From Chitinophaga sp. sic0106 (GTDB taxonomy: Bacteria > Bacteroidota > Bacteroidia > Chitinophagales > Chitinophagaceae), in NCBI RefSeq assembly GCF_019219075.1, contig NZ_JAHUWJ010000001.1, positions 62,001 through 126,000 of the forward strand: a stretch of 64,000 nt of DNA. The letters are read 5' to 3'. The notes under the pieces are model-generated. The model was not told the origin of the DNA, searched no databases, and was given only the letters and a program-made list of their open reading frames with translations. Below, piece after piece: positions 19,347 through 28,464 of the stretch. Made by a program: the position numbers and the translations under genes. Every line of letters starts with the position of its first letter. The stretch's first letter is position 1.

Positions 19347-19574
19347 TTATTTTTCCTTGTGATAATAATGTCTGATCCGATGTTTTTCATCTCTGGACAG
19401 TTGGTGAATATACCATAGGGAAAGGTAGGCCAAGCCGCTGATTACAAAAATATAGCCGACGAAACCGAGTGTATGGAAGAATGAAGCCCATACCCATTCG
19501 TTTGTGTCAGCTTGCTGTGCTAAGATAGCCAAAAAAGCTCCTGCCGCTGCGAATACAATTGCTATTTTTTTCAT
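19347..19574 (-). CDS. Small membrane protein with two hydrophobic segments
   Basis: 75 residues from the ATG at 19574 (MKKIAIVFAAAGAFLAILAQ). A first hydrophobic helix or signal-like segment spans ~4-19, a second transmembrane segment (LGFVGYIFVISGLAYLSLWY) ~35-55, and the tail is strongly basic and histidine-rich. An upstream extension of the frame starts before a clear signal-like N-terminus and was not used. Function unknown. Confidence 0.6.
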   Translation of the reverse strand: MKKIAIVFAAAGAFLAILAQQADTNEWVWASFFHTLGFVGYIFVISGLAYLSLWYIHQLSRDEKHRIRHYYHKEK

Positions 19575-19728
19575 GGGAGTTACAATTTGGGATACTGAAT
19601 AATACGCTGTCAATATTGGATTTCGCAAACCAGGTGCCACCTGCTATATATACGTAAACGCGCGGGTAAGGGATGTTGTTCAGAGAATTATTTTCTACAG
19701 AATGTAACTTTTTATTAGGGGAGTTGAG

Positions 19729-19767
19729 GCGATTTTAAACAATGCCTCCGGCATCCTTTAAAATCGC
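19729..19767. repeat. Nested palindrome (cruciform-capable) in intergenic region
   Basis: GCGATTTTAAA at 19729-19739 pairs with TTTAAAATCGC at 19757-19767, and between them ATGCC/GGCAT form an inner hairpin. The two nested stems make a compact extrusion. It lies in the 276-bp space between two minus-strand genes, beside the 19799-19836 terminator, and may be a repetitive extragenic palindrome. Confidence 0.55.
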
Positions 19768-19798
19768 GGGGAAAAGGCCTCCGGCGTATTTTAAATGC

Positions 19799-19836
19799 AA
19801 AAGAGGAGTGCAGCCAACTGGCCGCACTCCTCTTTT
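19799..19836. terminator. Bidirectional intrinsic terminator
   Basis: AAAAGAGGAGTGC pairs perfectly with GCACTCCTCTTTT (13 bp) around a 12-nt loop. The A/T ends give a U-tract in either direction. It sits 14 bp past the stop of the minus-strand DUF5009-type gene and should terminate it. Confidence 0.8.
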
Positions 19837-19850
19837 GTATAGGGACTGTT

Positions 19851-21038
19851 TTAAAGTTGCAGTCTGATATTCAGCTTGTTCAACCCTTTTACCAGGAACA
19901 GCATTAACACGGCGTACACCGCGCTCCAGATAATTCCAGGCAAGCCGTGGCCTACCACATCCGGCAGGTGTAACCCCAGGAAGATCAGCAGGAAATAAAC
20001 GATGTCAGGCAGAATATAAGTCAGCAGCGGATTAGCGCCTGCGGGCCTGAAAAACTCCGTCCATTTGCTGATGCGTTTAACATCAATCAGGTAATACAGT
20101 ACGGCGAAAACGGCTACGCAGCTGGCGGCGCTAAACAGGGCCCAGCTTGGAGTAGCATGGATTTTTGAAATCTTGTACTGCGGGCGCAGGCAAACTGCGG
20201 CCACTACAAGAATAATGAAGAAACCGGTTACTCTTGATACCAGCTTACTACCCCGGAGATCGAGGTCTTCGTCGAAGAAGAATAACGACAGCAACATACC
20301 ACACAGTACTACGGCAGTATGAATAGCGTTGCCGGACTGGGCACCCAGCCAGCTGTACTCACTGTCACGGATAAACGGTTGATGCGCCAGGGCATAATAA
20401 GCCATACATACGGCAATCATCAGGAACACGCCACCGGAGGCCCCGCGTACCAGCTGATAAATAATGCAGGCATAAAGGTAAGCCCAGCCAATAAGTCCCA
20501 GGATTCCCCACCATTGTGGCTCCAGGTGACGACTGCCATCGTCGCCTCCCCGGTAAATCACAGCGAGGTAAATGAGTAATGCTGCACCGGCAGCTTTGAA
20601 GCAATAGCTGATCCAGGCTTGTTTGAACGTATAAACGTTCCACACGAGGATGGCGCCGGCATAAAATAAAAGTGCCCAGAGGGCCATAGACATACCGGTA
20701 GCTGCTGCATTTAATTCACCTGTGTTGACCATAAAAAGGCCGAGCACCAGTAATCCGAGTGTACGCCACAAGATGTGCCATTGTAGTTTCCAGAAGGTAT
20801 CATCTTTGGCGAGGCGGCTGTTAATAGCGAATGGTACAGACATACCAACAATAAAAAGAAAGGCCGGGAATACTACATCCACGAAGGTCATACGGTCTTC
20901 ATTTCCATGGGCATGCTGCATCCACTCCGGGATGCCGGATACACCAGCCACATTGTTTACGAAGATCATCACCAGGATAGTAATCCCTCTGAAGGCGTCG
21001 ATTGAAAGGATACGCCCTTTTGTTAAGTTGTTAATCAT
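19851..21038 (-). CDS. DUF5009-type membrane acyltransferase-like protein (HGSNAT/NagX-related)
   Basis: 395 residues from the ATG at 21038; upstream in-frame codons lack support. The N-terminus has the family signature SIDAFRGITILVMIFVNN and later FVDVVFPAFLFIVGMSVPF. About ten hydrophobic segments follow. This family is related to heparan-alpha-glucosaminide N-acetyltransferase and bacterial NagX, polytopic proteins thought to transfer acetyl groups to sugars across the membrane. In Bacteroidetes such genes often accompany glycan use; here the neighbours do not define a substrate. It is transcribed divergently from the M13 peptidase gene. Confidence 0.82.
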   Translation of the reverse strand: MINNLTKGRILSIDAFRGITILVMIFVNNVAGVSGIPEWMQHAHGNEDRMTFVDVVFPAFLFIVGMSVPFAINSRLAKDDTFWKLQWHILWRTLGLLVLGLFMVNTGELNAAATGMSMALWALLFYAGAILVWNVYTFKQAWISYCFKAAGAALLIYLAVIYRGGDDGSRHLEPQWWGILGLIGWAYLYACIIYQLVRGASGGVFLMIAVCMAYYALAHQPFIRDSEYSWLGAQSGNAIHTAVVLCGMLLSLFFFDEDLDLRGSKLVSRVTGFFIILVVAAVCLRPQYKISKIHATPSWALFSAASCVAVFAVLYYLIDVKRISKWTEFFRPAGANPLLTYILPDIVYFLLIFLGLHLPDVVGHGLPGIIWSAVYAVLMLFLVKGLNKLNIRLQL

Positions 21039-21172
21039 AATGGAATTGCGGGGGATAAAGTGAGCATCAAACAAAATACAATATCAAATGGATTATTGTT
21101 AATAATTATACATGAGTGGAACCTGACGGGTCCGCAAAAACCGGTATCTTCATTTAAACTATCATCTCGCTT

Positions 21173-23215
21173 ATGAAGAATTATTTACTGGCCGGCGTTA
21201 GTGTATCGGCCATGGCATTCTTCCTGGCTTGCAACCAGGGTGATAAAAAAGCCGCTGCGGACAGCCCTGATCCGCTGGCTGTACACCGGGATACTACGGT
21301 TGCCCCCCGCCAGGATTTCTTTGACTATGCCAATGGCGGCTGGATAAAAGCCAATCCTATCCCTGCCGAATATAGCTCCTGGGGAATTGGCAACCTTGTA
21401 AAAGAAGAGTTGTACAACCGGCTCAGGACCATCAACGAAAAAGCCGCTGATAACCCCGGCGATGCTATTTCCAATAAGATTGCTGCTTTCTGGCAATCGG
21501 GTATGGACTCTGCCAAACTGAATACTGACGGCATTAAACCTATTGCCACTCAGTTACAGGCCATTGATGCCGTTACTAATGTACAGGAGCTTGCTACGCT
21601 GAGCGCAAAGCTGTCTGTATTTACCGGCGCGCTTTGTGGCGTATATATCGGGCAAGATGCCAAAAACTCGGAACTCATGGCCGTCCAGTTCTGGCAGGGA
21701 GGTTTAGGTTTGCCTAACCGCGACTACTATTTCAACACGGACGACAGAACGGCTAAAATACGCGCGGCTTATCCTTCGCATATCTCCAAAATGCTGCAGT
21801 TCACAGGCATGCCGGCAGGGCAGGCAGATGCAGCTGCCACGGACATTGTAGCACTGGAAACCGTATTGGCAAAATCCAGTCGCAAGCTGGAAGCGCTGCG
21901 TGATCCTAATGCCAACTATAACAAAATGCCGGTGGCGCAGCTGAATAAAATTGCCGGGAATATAGACTGGAAGGCCTACCTGGAGCAGCAAGGCATCAGC
22001 AAATTTGCAGATACGGTGATCGTAGGGCAACCGGAGTTTTATACCACGCTGAGCAATGCCATTAAGTCGCAAAAGCTGGATACCTGGAAAAACTACCTCA
22101 GATGGCAGGTGATCAATGCGGCAGCACCGTATTTAAGTGATACCATCAGCGCGGCCGACTTTGCGTTTTATGGTAAGCTGATGCGCGGCCAGGAAAAGCA
22201 GCAGGTACGCTGGAAGCGGGTATTGGATGCAGAGGAATCAGCCATGGGAGAGGCATTGGGACAATTATTCGTAAAGGAATATTTCAATGCCAATGCCAAG
22301 AAAAGGTATGAGACCCTGGTAGAGGATATTCGCGGTGCGCTGAAAACACGTATTCAGCAACTAACCTGGATGAGCGACAGCACCAAGGAAAAGGCGCTGT
22401 ATAAGTTGTCGAAGATCACTAAGAAAGTAGGTTATCCCGATAAGTGGAAAGATTTTTCTGCCATGGACATCAAAGCGCAAAGCTACTTTGAGAATAACCT
22501 CCGTGCAATGGAATGGTGGCATCAATATCAGGTGGCTAAGCTGGGCAAGCCTGTGGACCGTACTATCTGGGAGATGACGCCACAGACTTACAACGCTTAC
22601 TACAACCCTAGCAACAATGAAATTGTGCTGCCGGCGGGAATATTCACGGTACCGGGTAAACGTGATGAGGAGCTGGATGATGCGCTGGTATATGGATATG
22701 CCGGAGCTTCCACCATCGGTCATGAGATCACCCATGGCTTTGATGATGAGGGGCGCCAGTTTGATGCCGATGGTAACCTGAAAAGCTGGTGGAGCAAGGA
22801 AGATGAGGAGAAGTTTAATAAACGTGCAGCCGTAATGGTGCAGCAGTTCAATGAATATGTAGTAGTAGATAGTTTGCGCATTAATGGCCAGGCTACCCTG
22901 GGCGAGAACATTGCCGACCTGGGTGGTATTTTGCTTGGCTGGGATGCATTTCAAAAAACCGAACAGTTTAAGAAAAACGAGAAAATCTCCGGACTATCCC
23001 CATCAGAGCGCTATTTCCTGGGATATTCCCTGGGATGGCTGAGTCACACCAAGAAAGAGGAACTGGCAAGGCGTGTACTCACCGACGTACACTCTCCGGC
23101 TAAATTCAGGGTGAACGGGCCTTTCAGTGATGTGGATGCGTTTTATGACGTATATGGCCTGAAACCGGGCGACAAAATGTATCGCCCCGACAGCTTACGG
23201 GTACGCATCTGGTAG
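21173..23215 (+). CDS. M13-family zinc metallopeptidase (neprilysin-like lipoprotein)
   Basis: 680 residues. The N-terminus MKNYLLAGVSVSAMAFFLAC ends in a lipobox-like FLAC, so it is probably a lipoprotein facing the periplasm. The catalytic zinc site is HEITH at 517-521, with the third ligand Glu578 in ENIADLGG. The N-terminal half matches the M13 N domain (DFFDYANGGWIKANPIP). Total length is normal for the family. M13 enzymes cleave peptides of modest size; the physiological substrate is unknown. It stands alone between divergent and downstream genes. Confidence 0.95.
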   Translation: MKNYLLAGVSVSAMAFFLACNQGDKKAAADSPDPLAVHRDTTVAPRQDFFDYANGGWIKANPIPAEYSSWGIGNLVKEELYNRLRTINEKAADNPGDAISNKIAAFWQSGMDSAKLNTDGIKPIATQLQAIDAVTNVQELATLSAKLSVFTGALCGVYIGQDAKNSELMAVQFWQGGLGLPNRDYYFNTDDRTAKIRAAYPSHISKMLQFTGMPAGQADAAATDIVALETVLAKSSRKLEALRDPNANYNKMPVAQLNKIAGNIDWKAYLEQQGISKFADTVIVGQPEFYTTLSNAIKSQKLDTWKNYLRWQVINAAAPYLSDTISAADFAFYGKLMRGQEKQQVRWKRVLDAEESAMGEALGQLFVKEYFNANAKKRYETLVEDIRGALKTRIQQLTWMSDSTKEKALYKLSKITKKVGYPDKWKDFSAMDIKAQSYFENNLRAMEWWHQYQVAKLGKPVDRTIWEMTPQTYNAYYNPSNNEIVLPAGIFTVPGKRDEELDDALVYGYAGASTIGHEITHGFDDEGRQFDADGNLKSWWSKEDEEKFNKRAAVMVQQFNEYVVVDSLRINGQATLGENIADLGGILLGWDAFQKTEQFKKNEKISGLSPSERYFLGYSLGWLSHTKKEELARRVLTDVHSPAKFRVNGPFSDVDAFYDVYGLKPGDKMYRPDSLRVRIW

Positions 23216-23238
23216 GCGGAGATCAGCGATTTTCTTGC

Positions 23239-23246
23239 TAATTTTG
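23239..23246 (+). promoter_or_regulatory. TAnnTTTG -7 box upstream of hflX
   Basis: TAATTTTG ends 21 bp before the preferred start codon at 23268. It lies in the 52-bp gap after the M13 peptidase gene. The in-frame TTG at 23235 would lie upstream of the transcription start, which argues against that codon. No well-spaced -33 element was found. Confidence 0.45.
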
Positions 23247-23267
23247 CTGTCTAATAATTATAATACC

Positions 23268-24458
23268 TTGATTGAGAAAAAACAATTAGTAAAACAAGAG
23301 GAGCGGGCCGTGATTGTAGGAGTAATCACGAAAGACCAAAGCGAGCGCCAGGTACAGGAGTTCCTGGACGAGCTGGTTTTTCTGGCTGAAACAGCCGGCG
23401 CCCAGACTGTAAAGCGTTTTACTCAAAAACTGGCACATCCCGACAGGGCCACCTTTGTTGGGAAGGGGAAGCTGGAAGAAATCCATCAGTTTGTAGCTGG
23501 CAGAAATATAGACCTGGTCATATTTGACGATGAGCTTACCGGCTCTCAGATTTCAAATATCGAGAAGGTGTTGAAAGTAAAGGTGATTGACCGCAGTGAC
23601 CTTATTCTGGATATTTTTGCCCGCCGGGCGCGTACGGCACAGGCGAGAGTGCAGGTAGAGCTGGCACAGTACCAGTATATCCTGCCGCGACTGCGTGGTA
23701 TGTGGAGTCACCTGGAGCGTCAGGGAGGTGGTATTGGTAGCAGGGGTCCGGGTGAAACCGAGATCGAAACGGACCGTCGTATCGTAAAGGACAAAATTAC
23801 GTTGCTGCGTAAGCGTTTGGCGGAAATCGACAAGCAGTCGCTCACACAGCGTAAAGAACGTGGTGAATTCATACGTGTGGCCCTGGTAGGTTATACCAAC
23901 GTAGGCAAGAGCACGACCATGAATATGCTCAGCAAAAGTGAAGTATTTGCCGAAAACAAACTCTTCGCAACGCTGGACACCACTACCCGTAAGGTCGTTT
24001 TTGATCAGACGCCTTTTCTTCTCAGTGATACCGTAGGGTTTATCCGTAAACTCCCGCACCACCTGGTAGAGAGCTTCAAATCCACGCTGGATGAGGTACG
24101 TGAAAGCGATATCCTGTTGCATGTAGTGGATATATCCCATCCTCAGTACGAGGAGCAGATTGAAGTGGTAAACCGTACACTCCAGGAGTTAAAGGCATTT
24201 GACAAGCCTACTATCATGATCTTCAACAAAATGGATCTGTATGAGGCCAATACCTTTGACGAGTGGCTGGCACCGGAAATTAAGGAGGACATCCTACGTC
24301 AGCTGAAAACTGACTGGGATACCAAAACCAACGGTAACACTGTATTTATCGCTGCTACAGAGAAGCGTAACATTGAGGAACTGCGTAAAACCATTATGGA
24401 TAAAGTAGCGCAGTTGTATCGGGAGCGTTATCCGTACAAAACTGAATTCTTCTATTAA
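23268..24458 (+). CDS. hflX: GTPase HflX
   Basis: 396 residues using the TTG at 23268 (MIEKKQLVKQEERAVIVG), which follows a TAATTTTG promoter box; no ATG is suitably placed. The HflX N-terminal domain includes VGKGKLEEI and the glycine-rich linker RQGGGIGSRGPGETEIETDRR. The G domain has G1 GYTNVGKST, G3 DTVGFIRKLPHHLVESFKST and G4 NKMD. HflX binds the 50S subunit and splits or rescues stalled ribosomes under stress, coupled to GTP hydrolysis. Its stop codon overlaps the ATG of the next gene by one base (TAATG), so the two are translationally linked. Confidence 0.96.
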   Translation: MIEKKQLVKQEERAVIVGVITKDQSERQVQEFLDELVFLAETAGAQTVKRFTQKLAHPDRATFVGKGKLEEIHQFVAGRNIDLVIFDDELTGSQISNIEKVLKVKVIDRSDLILDIFARRARTAQARVQVELAQYQYILPRLRGMWSHLERQGGGIGSRGPGETEIETDRRIVKDKITLLRKRLAEIDKQSLTQRKERGEFIRVALVGYTNVGKSTTMNMLSKSEVFAENKLFATLDTTTRKVVFDQTPFLLSDTVGFIRKLPHHLVESFKSTLDEVRESDILLHVVDISHPQYEEQIEVVNRTLQELKAFDKPTIMIFNKMDLYEANTFDEWLAPEIKEDILRQLKTDWDTKTNGNTVFIAATEKRNIEELRKTIMDKVAQLYRERYPYKTEFFY

Positions 24459-24802
24459 TGTCCAAAGAATACACCTGGCACAGGCTGGATGATGCCAGTC
24501 TGCCAACGGTAGCATCGGATTTAAAGATCCTCGAAGTAAATGGTAAAAAGCTGTGCTGCACATTATATGGCGGGCAGCTTTTTGCTTTTGCGTATAAGTG
24601 TCCGCATGCAAGCGGCATTATGGCGGATGGCTTTATTGATGGGGCGGGAAACGTGGTTTGTCCGCTGCACCGCTATAAATTTGACCTCCGCAATGGCCGT
24701 AATGTGAGCGGGGAGGGGTATTTTCTGAAAACCTATCCGGTGGAGCAGCGACCAGAAGGTACTTTCCTGGGCATGGAAAAGAGCAGCGGCTGGCTCTGGT
24801 AA
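24458..24802 (+). CDS. Rieske-type [2Fe-2S] ferredoxin-like protein
   Basis: 114 residues. The two Rieske cluster motifs are present as CPHASG and CPLHRYKFDL (C-x-H ... C-x-x-H), giving two Cys and two His ligands. It lacks a signal peptide and a catalytic oxygenase domain, so it is most likely a cytosolic electron carrier or the small ferredoxin-like component of an unknown system (NirD-like size). It overlaps the end of hflX by one base. No partner reductase lies nearby. Confidence 0.9.
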   Translation: MSKEYTWHRLDDASLPTVASDLKILEVNGKKLCCTLYGGQLFAFAYKCPHASGIMADGFIDGAGNVVCPLHRYKFDLRNGRNVSGEGYFLKTYPVEQRPEGTFLGMEKSSGWLW

Positions 24803-24873
24803 GCCCCATTATCATTCTGTTAAACCTACCAGCGGTTATTGACCATTATGCAGGCGGAGAGTAACTTTTCGCT

Positions 24874-26475
24874 ATGCTTACAACTCGTTACCCTATCAAT
24901 GAAAAGCAGGTATGGCAATTATTCATTGTATTACTGGTATTGCTTCAGTTCAGTGCTTTATTTGTTCCCCTGCTGGAGCCTGATGCTACTTTATACGCCG
25001 TTGTTGCCAAAAATATGGTGCTGCGGCACGACTACTGGAATTTATTTGTTGATGGCCGCGACTGGCTGGACAAGCCTCATTTCCCTTTCTGGGTTACTGC
25101 CTTGAGCTTTCAGATTTTCGGGATGCATACCTGGTCGTATAAGCTGCCGGGGATATTATTCCTGATGACGGGGGCGTGGTATACTTTCCGTTTTGCGCGG
25201 GAGCTGTATGATGAACAAACAGCCCGCTGGGCGGTGTGTATACTGCTGACGGCGGAGCACCTGGTATTATCCAACAACGATGTGCGTGCGGAGCCTTATC
25301 TGACCGGGCTGATTATAGCCGCTGTATTTCATTTTTATAAGAAGCAGGTGTTACCGGGGGCCTTGTTCCTGGCGGCAGCGGTGATGACGAAGGGGATATT
25401 TGCTATCGTACCCGTAGGAGCGGCTATTGGCGGGCATTTGCTGATTACACGTAACTGGAAGGAGCTGTTTCACTGGCGCTGGCTGGTAGCGGCGGTATTG
25501 ACGTTATTGTTTATCACGCCTGAGTTATGGTCGTTATACCAGCAGTTTGATGCACATCCTGAGAAAGTGGTGTTTGGCAGCACCGGGGTTTCTGGCATTC
25601 GGTTTTTCTTCTGGGACAGTCAGTTTGGGCGCTTTATGAATACGGGGCCTATCCGTGGGGAGGGTGATCCGTTTTTCTTTTTTCATACGCTGCAATGGGC
25701 GTTTCTGCCCTGGTCTGTTATGTTATATGCGGGTATGGTAGTTTTTATAGGGAGATGGAAATCTCAACCGGAATATTACTGTATCGCAGGTGCTTTAGTG
25801 ACGTTCGGGTTGTTTTCCCTGTCCCGGTTTCAGCTGCCGCATTATATCAATATCATATTTCCTTTTTTCAGCATTATTACCGCCAGGTATATATTGGGCT
25901 TGCATACAGAAAAAGGGCTGAAATTTTTTCGGATCACGCAGTATACCATCATCATCCTAGTGGCGATACTGGCTGTGGTCATAGATTTGCTATACCGGCC
26001 TGCCATGCATTTGTTGTGGCTTATTCCAGTGGGAGTGTTAATTATTCTGTATAAGGTGTTGCACAACTGGCTAAACAAAACTACGAGGGAAGCGGTGTTT
26101 TACCGTTCCGTTGCCATGGGCATATTGCTAAACTTCTATCTCTTTACAATATTATACCCCGATATGATGCAATACCAGAGCGGGTCCACAGCTGCAAAAT
26201 ATATTAATGAGCAGTTGCCGGGCCAGCCGGTATGCATGTACCAAGCGCATAGTTATTCACTGGAATTTTACAGCGATGCACCGGTAAGTGTGTGTGATAC
26301 GGTAGTGGCACCGGGCTTATATTTCACAGCAGCGGAAAGCCTGAAGCAGTTACCACCGCATCATATTATTAAGGAATTCCCGCAGTTTTGGGTGAGCAAG
26401 CTGGATTTACCGTTTGTAAGAAAAGCCACCCGGGAGGGTGTTTTACAGAAGAGATACCTGGTAGAAGTGTTTTAA
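24874..26475 (+). CDS. GT39-family (PMT/ArnT-like) membrane glycosyltransferase
   Basis: 533 residues with roughly ten to twelve hydrophobic helices. The first loop carries the acidic EPDATLYA motif and DWLDKPHFPFW, both typical of the dolichyl/polyprenyl-phosphate mannosyltransferase and ArnT superfamily. These enzymes use lipid-phosphate sugars as donors and modify proteins or lipid A on the outer face of the inner membrane. The C-terminal ~100 residues appear to form a soluble periplasmic domain. The sugar and acceptor cannot be determined. It is 71 bp after the Rieske gene and may belong to the same transcript. Confidence 0.88.
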   Translation: MLTTRYPINEKQVWQLFIVLLVLLQFSALFVPLLEPDATLYAVVAKNMVLRHDYWNLFVDGRDWLDKPHFPFWVTALSFQIFGMHTWSYKLPGILFLMTGAWYTFRFARELYDEQTARWAVCILLTAEHLVLSNNDVRAEPYLTGLIIAAVFHFYKKQVLPGALFLAAAVMTKGIFAIVPVGAAIGGHLLITRNWKELFHWRWLVAAVLTLLFITPELWSLYQQFDAHPEKVVFGSTGVSGIRFFFWDSQFGRFMNTGPIRGEGDPFFFFHTLQWAFLPWSVMLYAGMVVFIGRWKSQPEYYCIAGALVTFGLFSLSRFQLPHYINIIFPFFSIITARYILGLHTEKGLKFFRITQYTIIILVAILAVVIDLLYRPAMHLLWLIPVGVLIILYKVLHNWLNKTTREAVFYRSVAMGILLNFYLFTILYPDMMQYQSGSTAAKYINEQLPGQPVCMYQAHSYSLEFYSDAPVSVCDTVVAPGLYFTAAESLKQLPPHHIIKEFPQFWVSKLDLPFVRKATREGVLQKRYLVEVF

Positions 26476-26529
26476 AGTCCTTTACCACAGGGCCTTTCAA
26501 ATATTTTTTAAAAAAATATGCCATTAGAT

Positions 26530-26559
26530 TTTGCAGAAATGAAAATTTACCTATTTTTG
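26530..26559 (+). promoter_or_regulatory. Promoter of first tRNA-Asn
   Basis: TTTG (26530-26533), an 18-bp spacer and TATTTTTG (26552-26559), matching the Bacteroidetes -33/-7 consensus. It lies 32 bp before the tRNA. The second tRNA-Asn has the same elements at the same spacing. Confidence 0.75.
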
Positions 26560-26591
26560 CAATCCCAAATCGCACAAACGATACGGGAAAT

Positions 26592-26665
26592 TCCTCCTTA
26601 GCTCAGTTGGTTAGAGCATCTGACTGTTAATCAGAGGGTCGCTGGTTCAAGTCCAGCAGGGGGAG
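26592..26665 (+). tRNA. tRNA-Asn (anticodon GTT), copy 1
   Basis: 74 nt. Acceptor stem TCCTCCT/AGGGGGA with one G-U pair, D arm AGCTCAGTTGGTTAGAGC, anticodon loop CTGTTAA giving GTT, T arm GCTGG-TTCAAGT-CCAGC, discriminator G. CCA is not encoded. Its sequence is identical to the copy at 30941-31014. Its last six bases are included in a 35-bp direct repeat, marking it as the probable insertion target of the adjacent element. Confidence 0.97.
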
Positions 26666-26694
26666 CGAAAGAGAAGGCTTGCAGTGATGCAGGC
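26660..26694 (+). repeat. 35-bp direct repeat, left copy (att-like, tRNA 3' end plus terminator arm)
   Basis: Starts GGGGAGCGAAAGAG and ends GATGCAGGC. It is identical over 35 bp to 28712-28746. It covers the tRNA-Asn 3' end and most of its terminator stem. The copies start 2,052 bp apart and bracket an AT-rich gene, as left and right attachment sites of an integrated element would. Confidence 0.75.
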
Positions 26695-26702
26695 CTTTTT
26701 CT
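26674..26702 (+). terminator. Intrinsic terminator of tRNA-Asn copy 1
   Basis: GGCTTGCA (26676-26683) pairs with TGCAGGCC (26688-26695) around GTGA, extended by AA/TT, and is followed by a T run. The duplicate at 28728-28747 has an A in place of the last stem C and is weaker. Confidence 0.85.
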
Positions 26703-26804
26703 GTTTTTGGGTACAATTTACCCCATTCACATATTGGTGATCAAGTAAAAATACTTTTACGTGGTCAATGTAATTCTTCTATCTGGTTTCCTTAATTTCA
26801 TTTA

Positions 26805-28464
26805 ATGAAAAACGAGCTTGAGTTAATAAAGATATTAGCTGATTTGCGCAATTTACCCGCAGAAACTGAAGTCGTTGAATTTAAAGAGGCAAAAGCTAAC
26901 TATGATTTTAATAAACTAGGGAAGTATTTTTCTGCAATTGCGAATGAAGCCAATTTAAAGGGAAAGCCATATGGATGGTTAGTATTCGGGGTTGAAAATA
27001 AGCATCATGGTATAGTTGGGTCCCAATTTCGGCCTAATAGAAAGGATTTGGATAGTCTAAAATCTGAAATTGCAAATAAAGCAACCCATAGAATTACATT
27101 TATCGACATTTATGAGGTCCTTTTGAAAGAAGGTAGAGTAATAATGTTTCAAATTCCGGCGGCTCCAAAAGGAATTCCGATTGCATGGGAAGGTCATTAC
27201 TATGGTCGGGATAATGAAGAACTGAACCCTTTAAATATTGAGGAAATTGATAGGATCCGATCTCAAGCTTTGGCGGTGGATTGGAGTGCGGTTATAATTC
27301 CTGATGCTACCATAGACGATTTGGATCCTGTGGCTATTCAGGTAGCAAGGTTAAATTATACAAGTAAGTTTACTTCAAGTGCTAAAGAAGTTGACAAGTG
27401 GGATGATGTAACCTTTTTAAATAAATCGAAGCTCCTTATCAAAGGAAAAATTACACGAACTGCAATTATTTTATTGGGAAGAAGAATCCGAGCATTACAT
27501 TAATCCCGCAGAAGTAAAAATTCGCTGGCTTTTAAAAGATAGCTCAGGCAATGATAAAGACTATGCAATATTTGGACCTCCAATGTTGCTTGCTGTAGAT
27601 AAGGTGTATGCCAAAATTAGGAATTTAAAGTATCGTTATATAAAAGATGGTACTTTATTCCCTGAAGAAATAGACCAATATGAGCCTTATTCAATCAGAG
27701 AGGCTATAAATAATTGTATTGCTCACCAGGACTATACTAAAGCGGGACGAATTAATGTGATTGAGTCTGAAGATCAGTTGACATTCACTAACGTAGGTAC
27801 TTTTATTCCCGGATCAGTAGAAAAGGTTATAATTGATAATGCTCCTGAAGAACAGTATCGAAATAATTTTTTGGCTAATGCAATGTTTAATCTGAAAATG
27901 GTTGATACTGCAGGAGGCGGGATTAGAAAGATGTATAACTATCAGCGGGATCGATTTTTCCCGTTACCTGATTATGATTTGAGTAATGAAAGAGTCAAAG
28001 TTACATTGACTGGAAAGATCTTAAATCAAGCTTATGCACGTATTCTTGCTTCTAATTCGGATCTTACGTTAGCAGAAATAATTCTTCTTGATAAAGTTCA
28101 AAAAAGATTGCCGTTAAGTATTGAAGAAGAAAAACATTTAAAGTCAAAGAGCCTTATTGAAGGACGGAAACCGAATTTTTATATTGCTCAAAAGGTTGCG
28201 GAGGAAATAGGGAAAAAGGCAGATTATTCGAAAAATAAAGGATTTGATGATGCATACTATCTTGACTTTATTGAAAAATCAGTTAAGGAGCATGGCCATT
28301 TAAATAGGAAAGACGTTGATGATCTGCTATGGAAGAAATTGCCAGATTGGATGGATGATAAGCAGAAGAAAATTAAGATTAATAATTTACTTTCCTCTCT
28401 CAGGAAACAAGGAAGAGTTAAAAATGTTGGGTCTGATGCAGTTCCTAAATGGGTATTAGTCTAG
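26805..28464 (+). pseudogene. AlbA_2 (Schlafen-like) DNA/RNA-binding protein with GHKL-type ATPase region, frameshifted
   Basis: Two consecutive frames are one gene. The first (26805-27503) starts MKNELELIKIL and contains an AlbA_2 domain (VEFKEAKANYDFNKLGKYFS, then YGWLVFGVEN). It runs out of frame after TAIILLG. The second frame resumes with EESEHYINPAE at 27481, so A27480 is the extra base, in a GGGAAGAAGAA run. The rest has a GHKL-like IREAINNCIAHQDY segment of the RecG-like/HATPase_c_4 type and a basic C-terminal region. The intact product would be ~550 residues. Such proteins are common on mobile elements and often annotated as putative transcriptional regulators or ATP-dependent helicase-like. 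It is much more AT-rich than its neighbours and lies between 35-bp repeats. It could be a true pseudogene, a sequencing error or programmed frameshifting. Confidence 0.8.

Noticed and set aside
24839..25105. Alternative frame at the start of the GT39 gene
   Set aside because: It is out of frame with the strong EPDATLYA and DWLDKPH motifs of the real gene starting at 24874.
26388..26630. Plus-strand open frame crossing the tRNA-Asn gene
   Set aside because: It overlaps the GT39 gene end, a promoter and a tRNA, and its composition is not coding-like.
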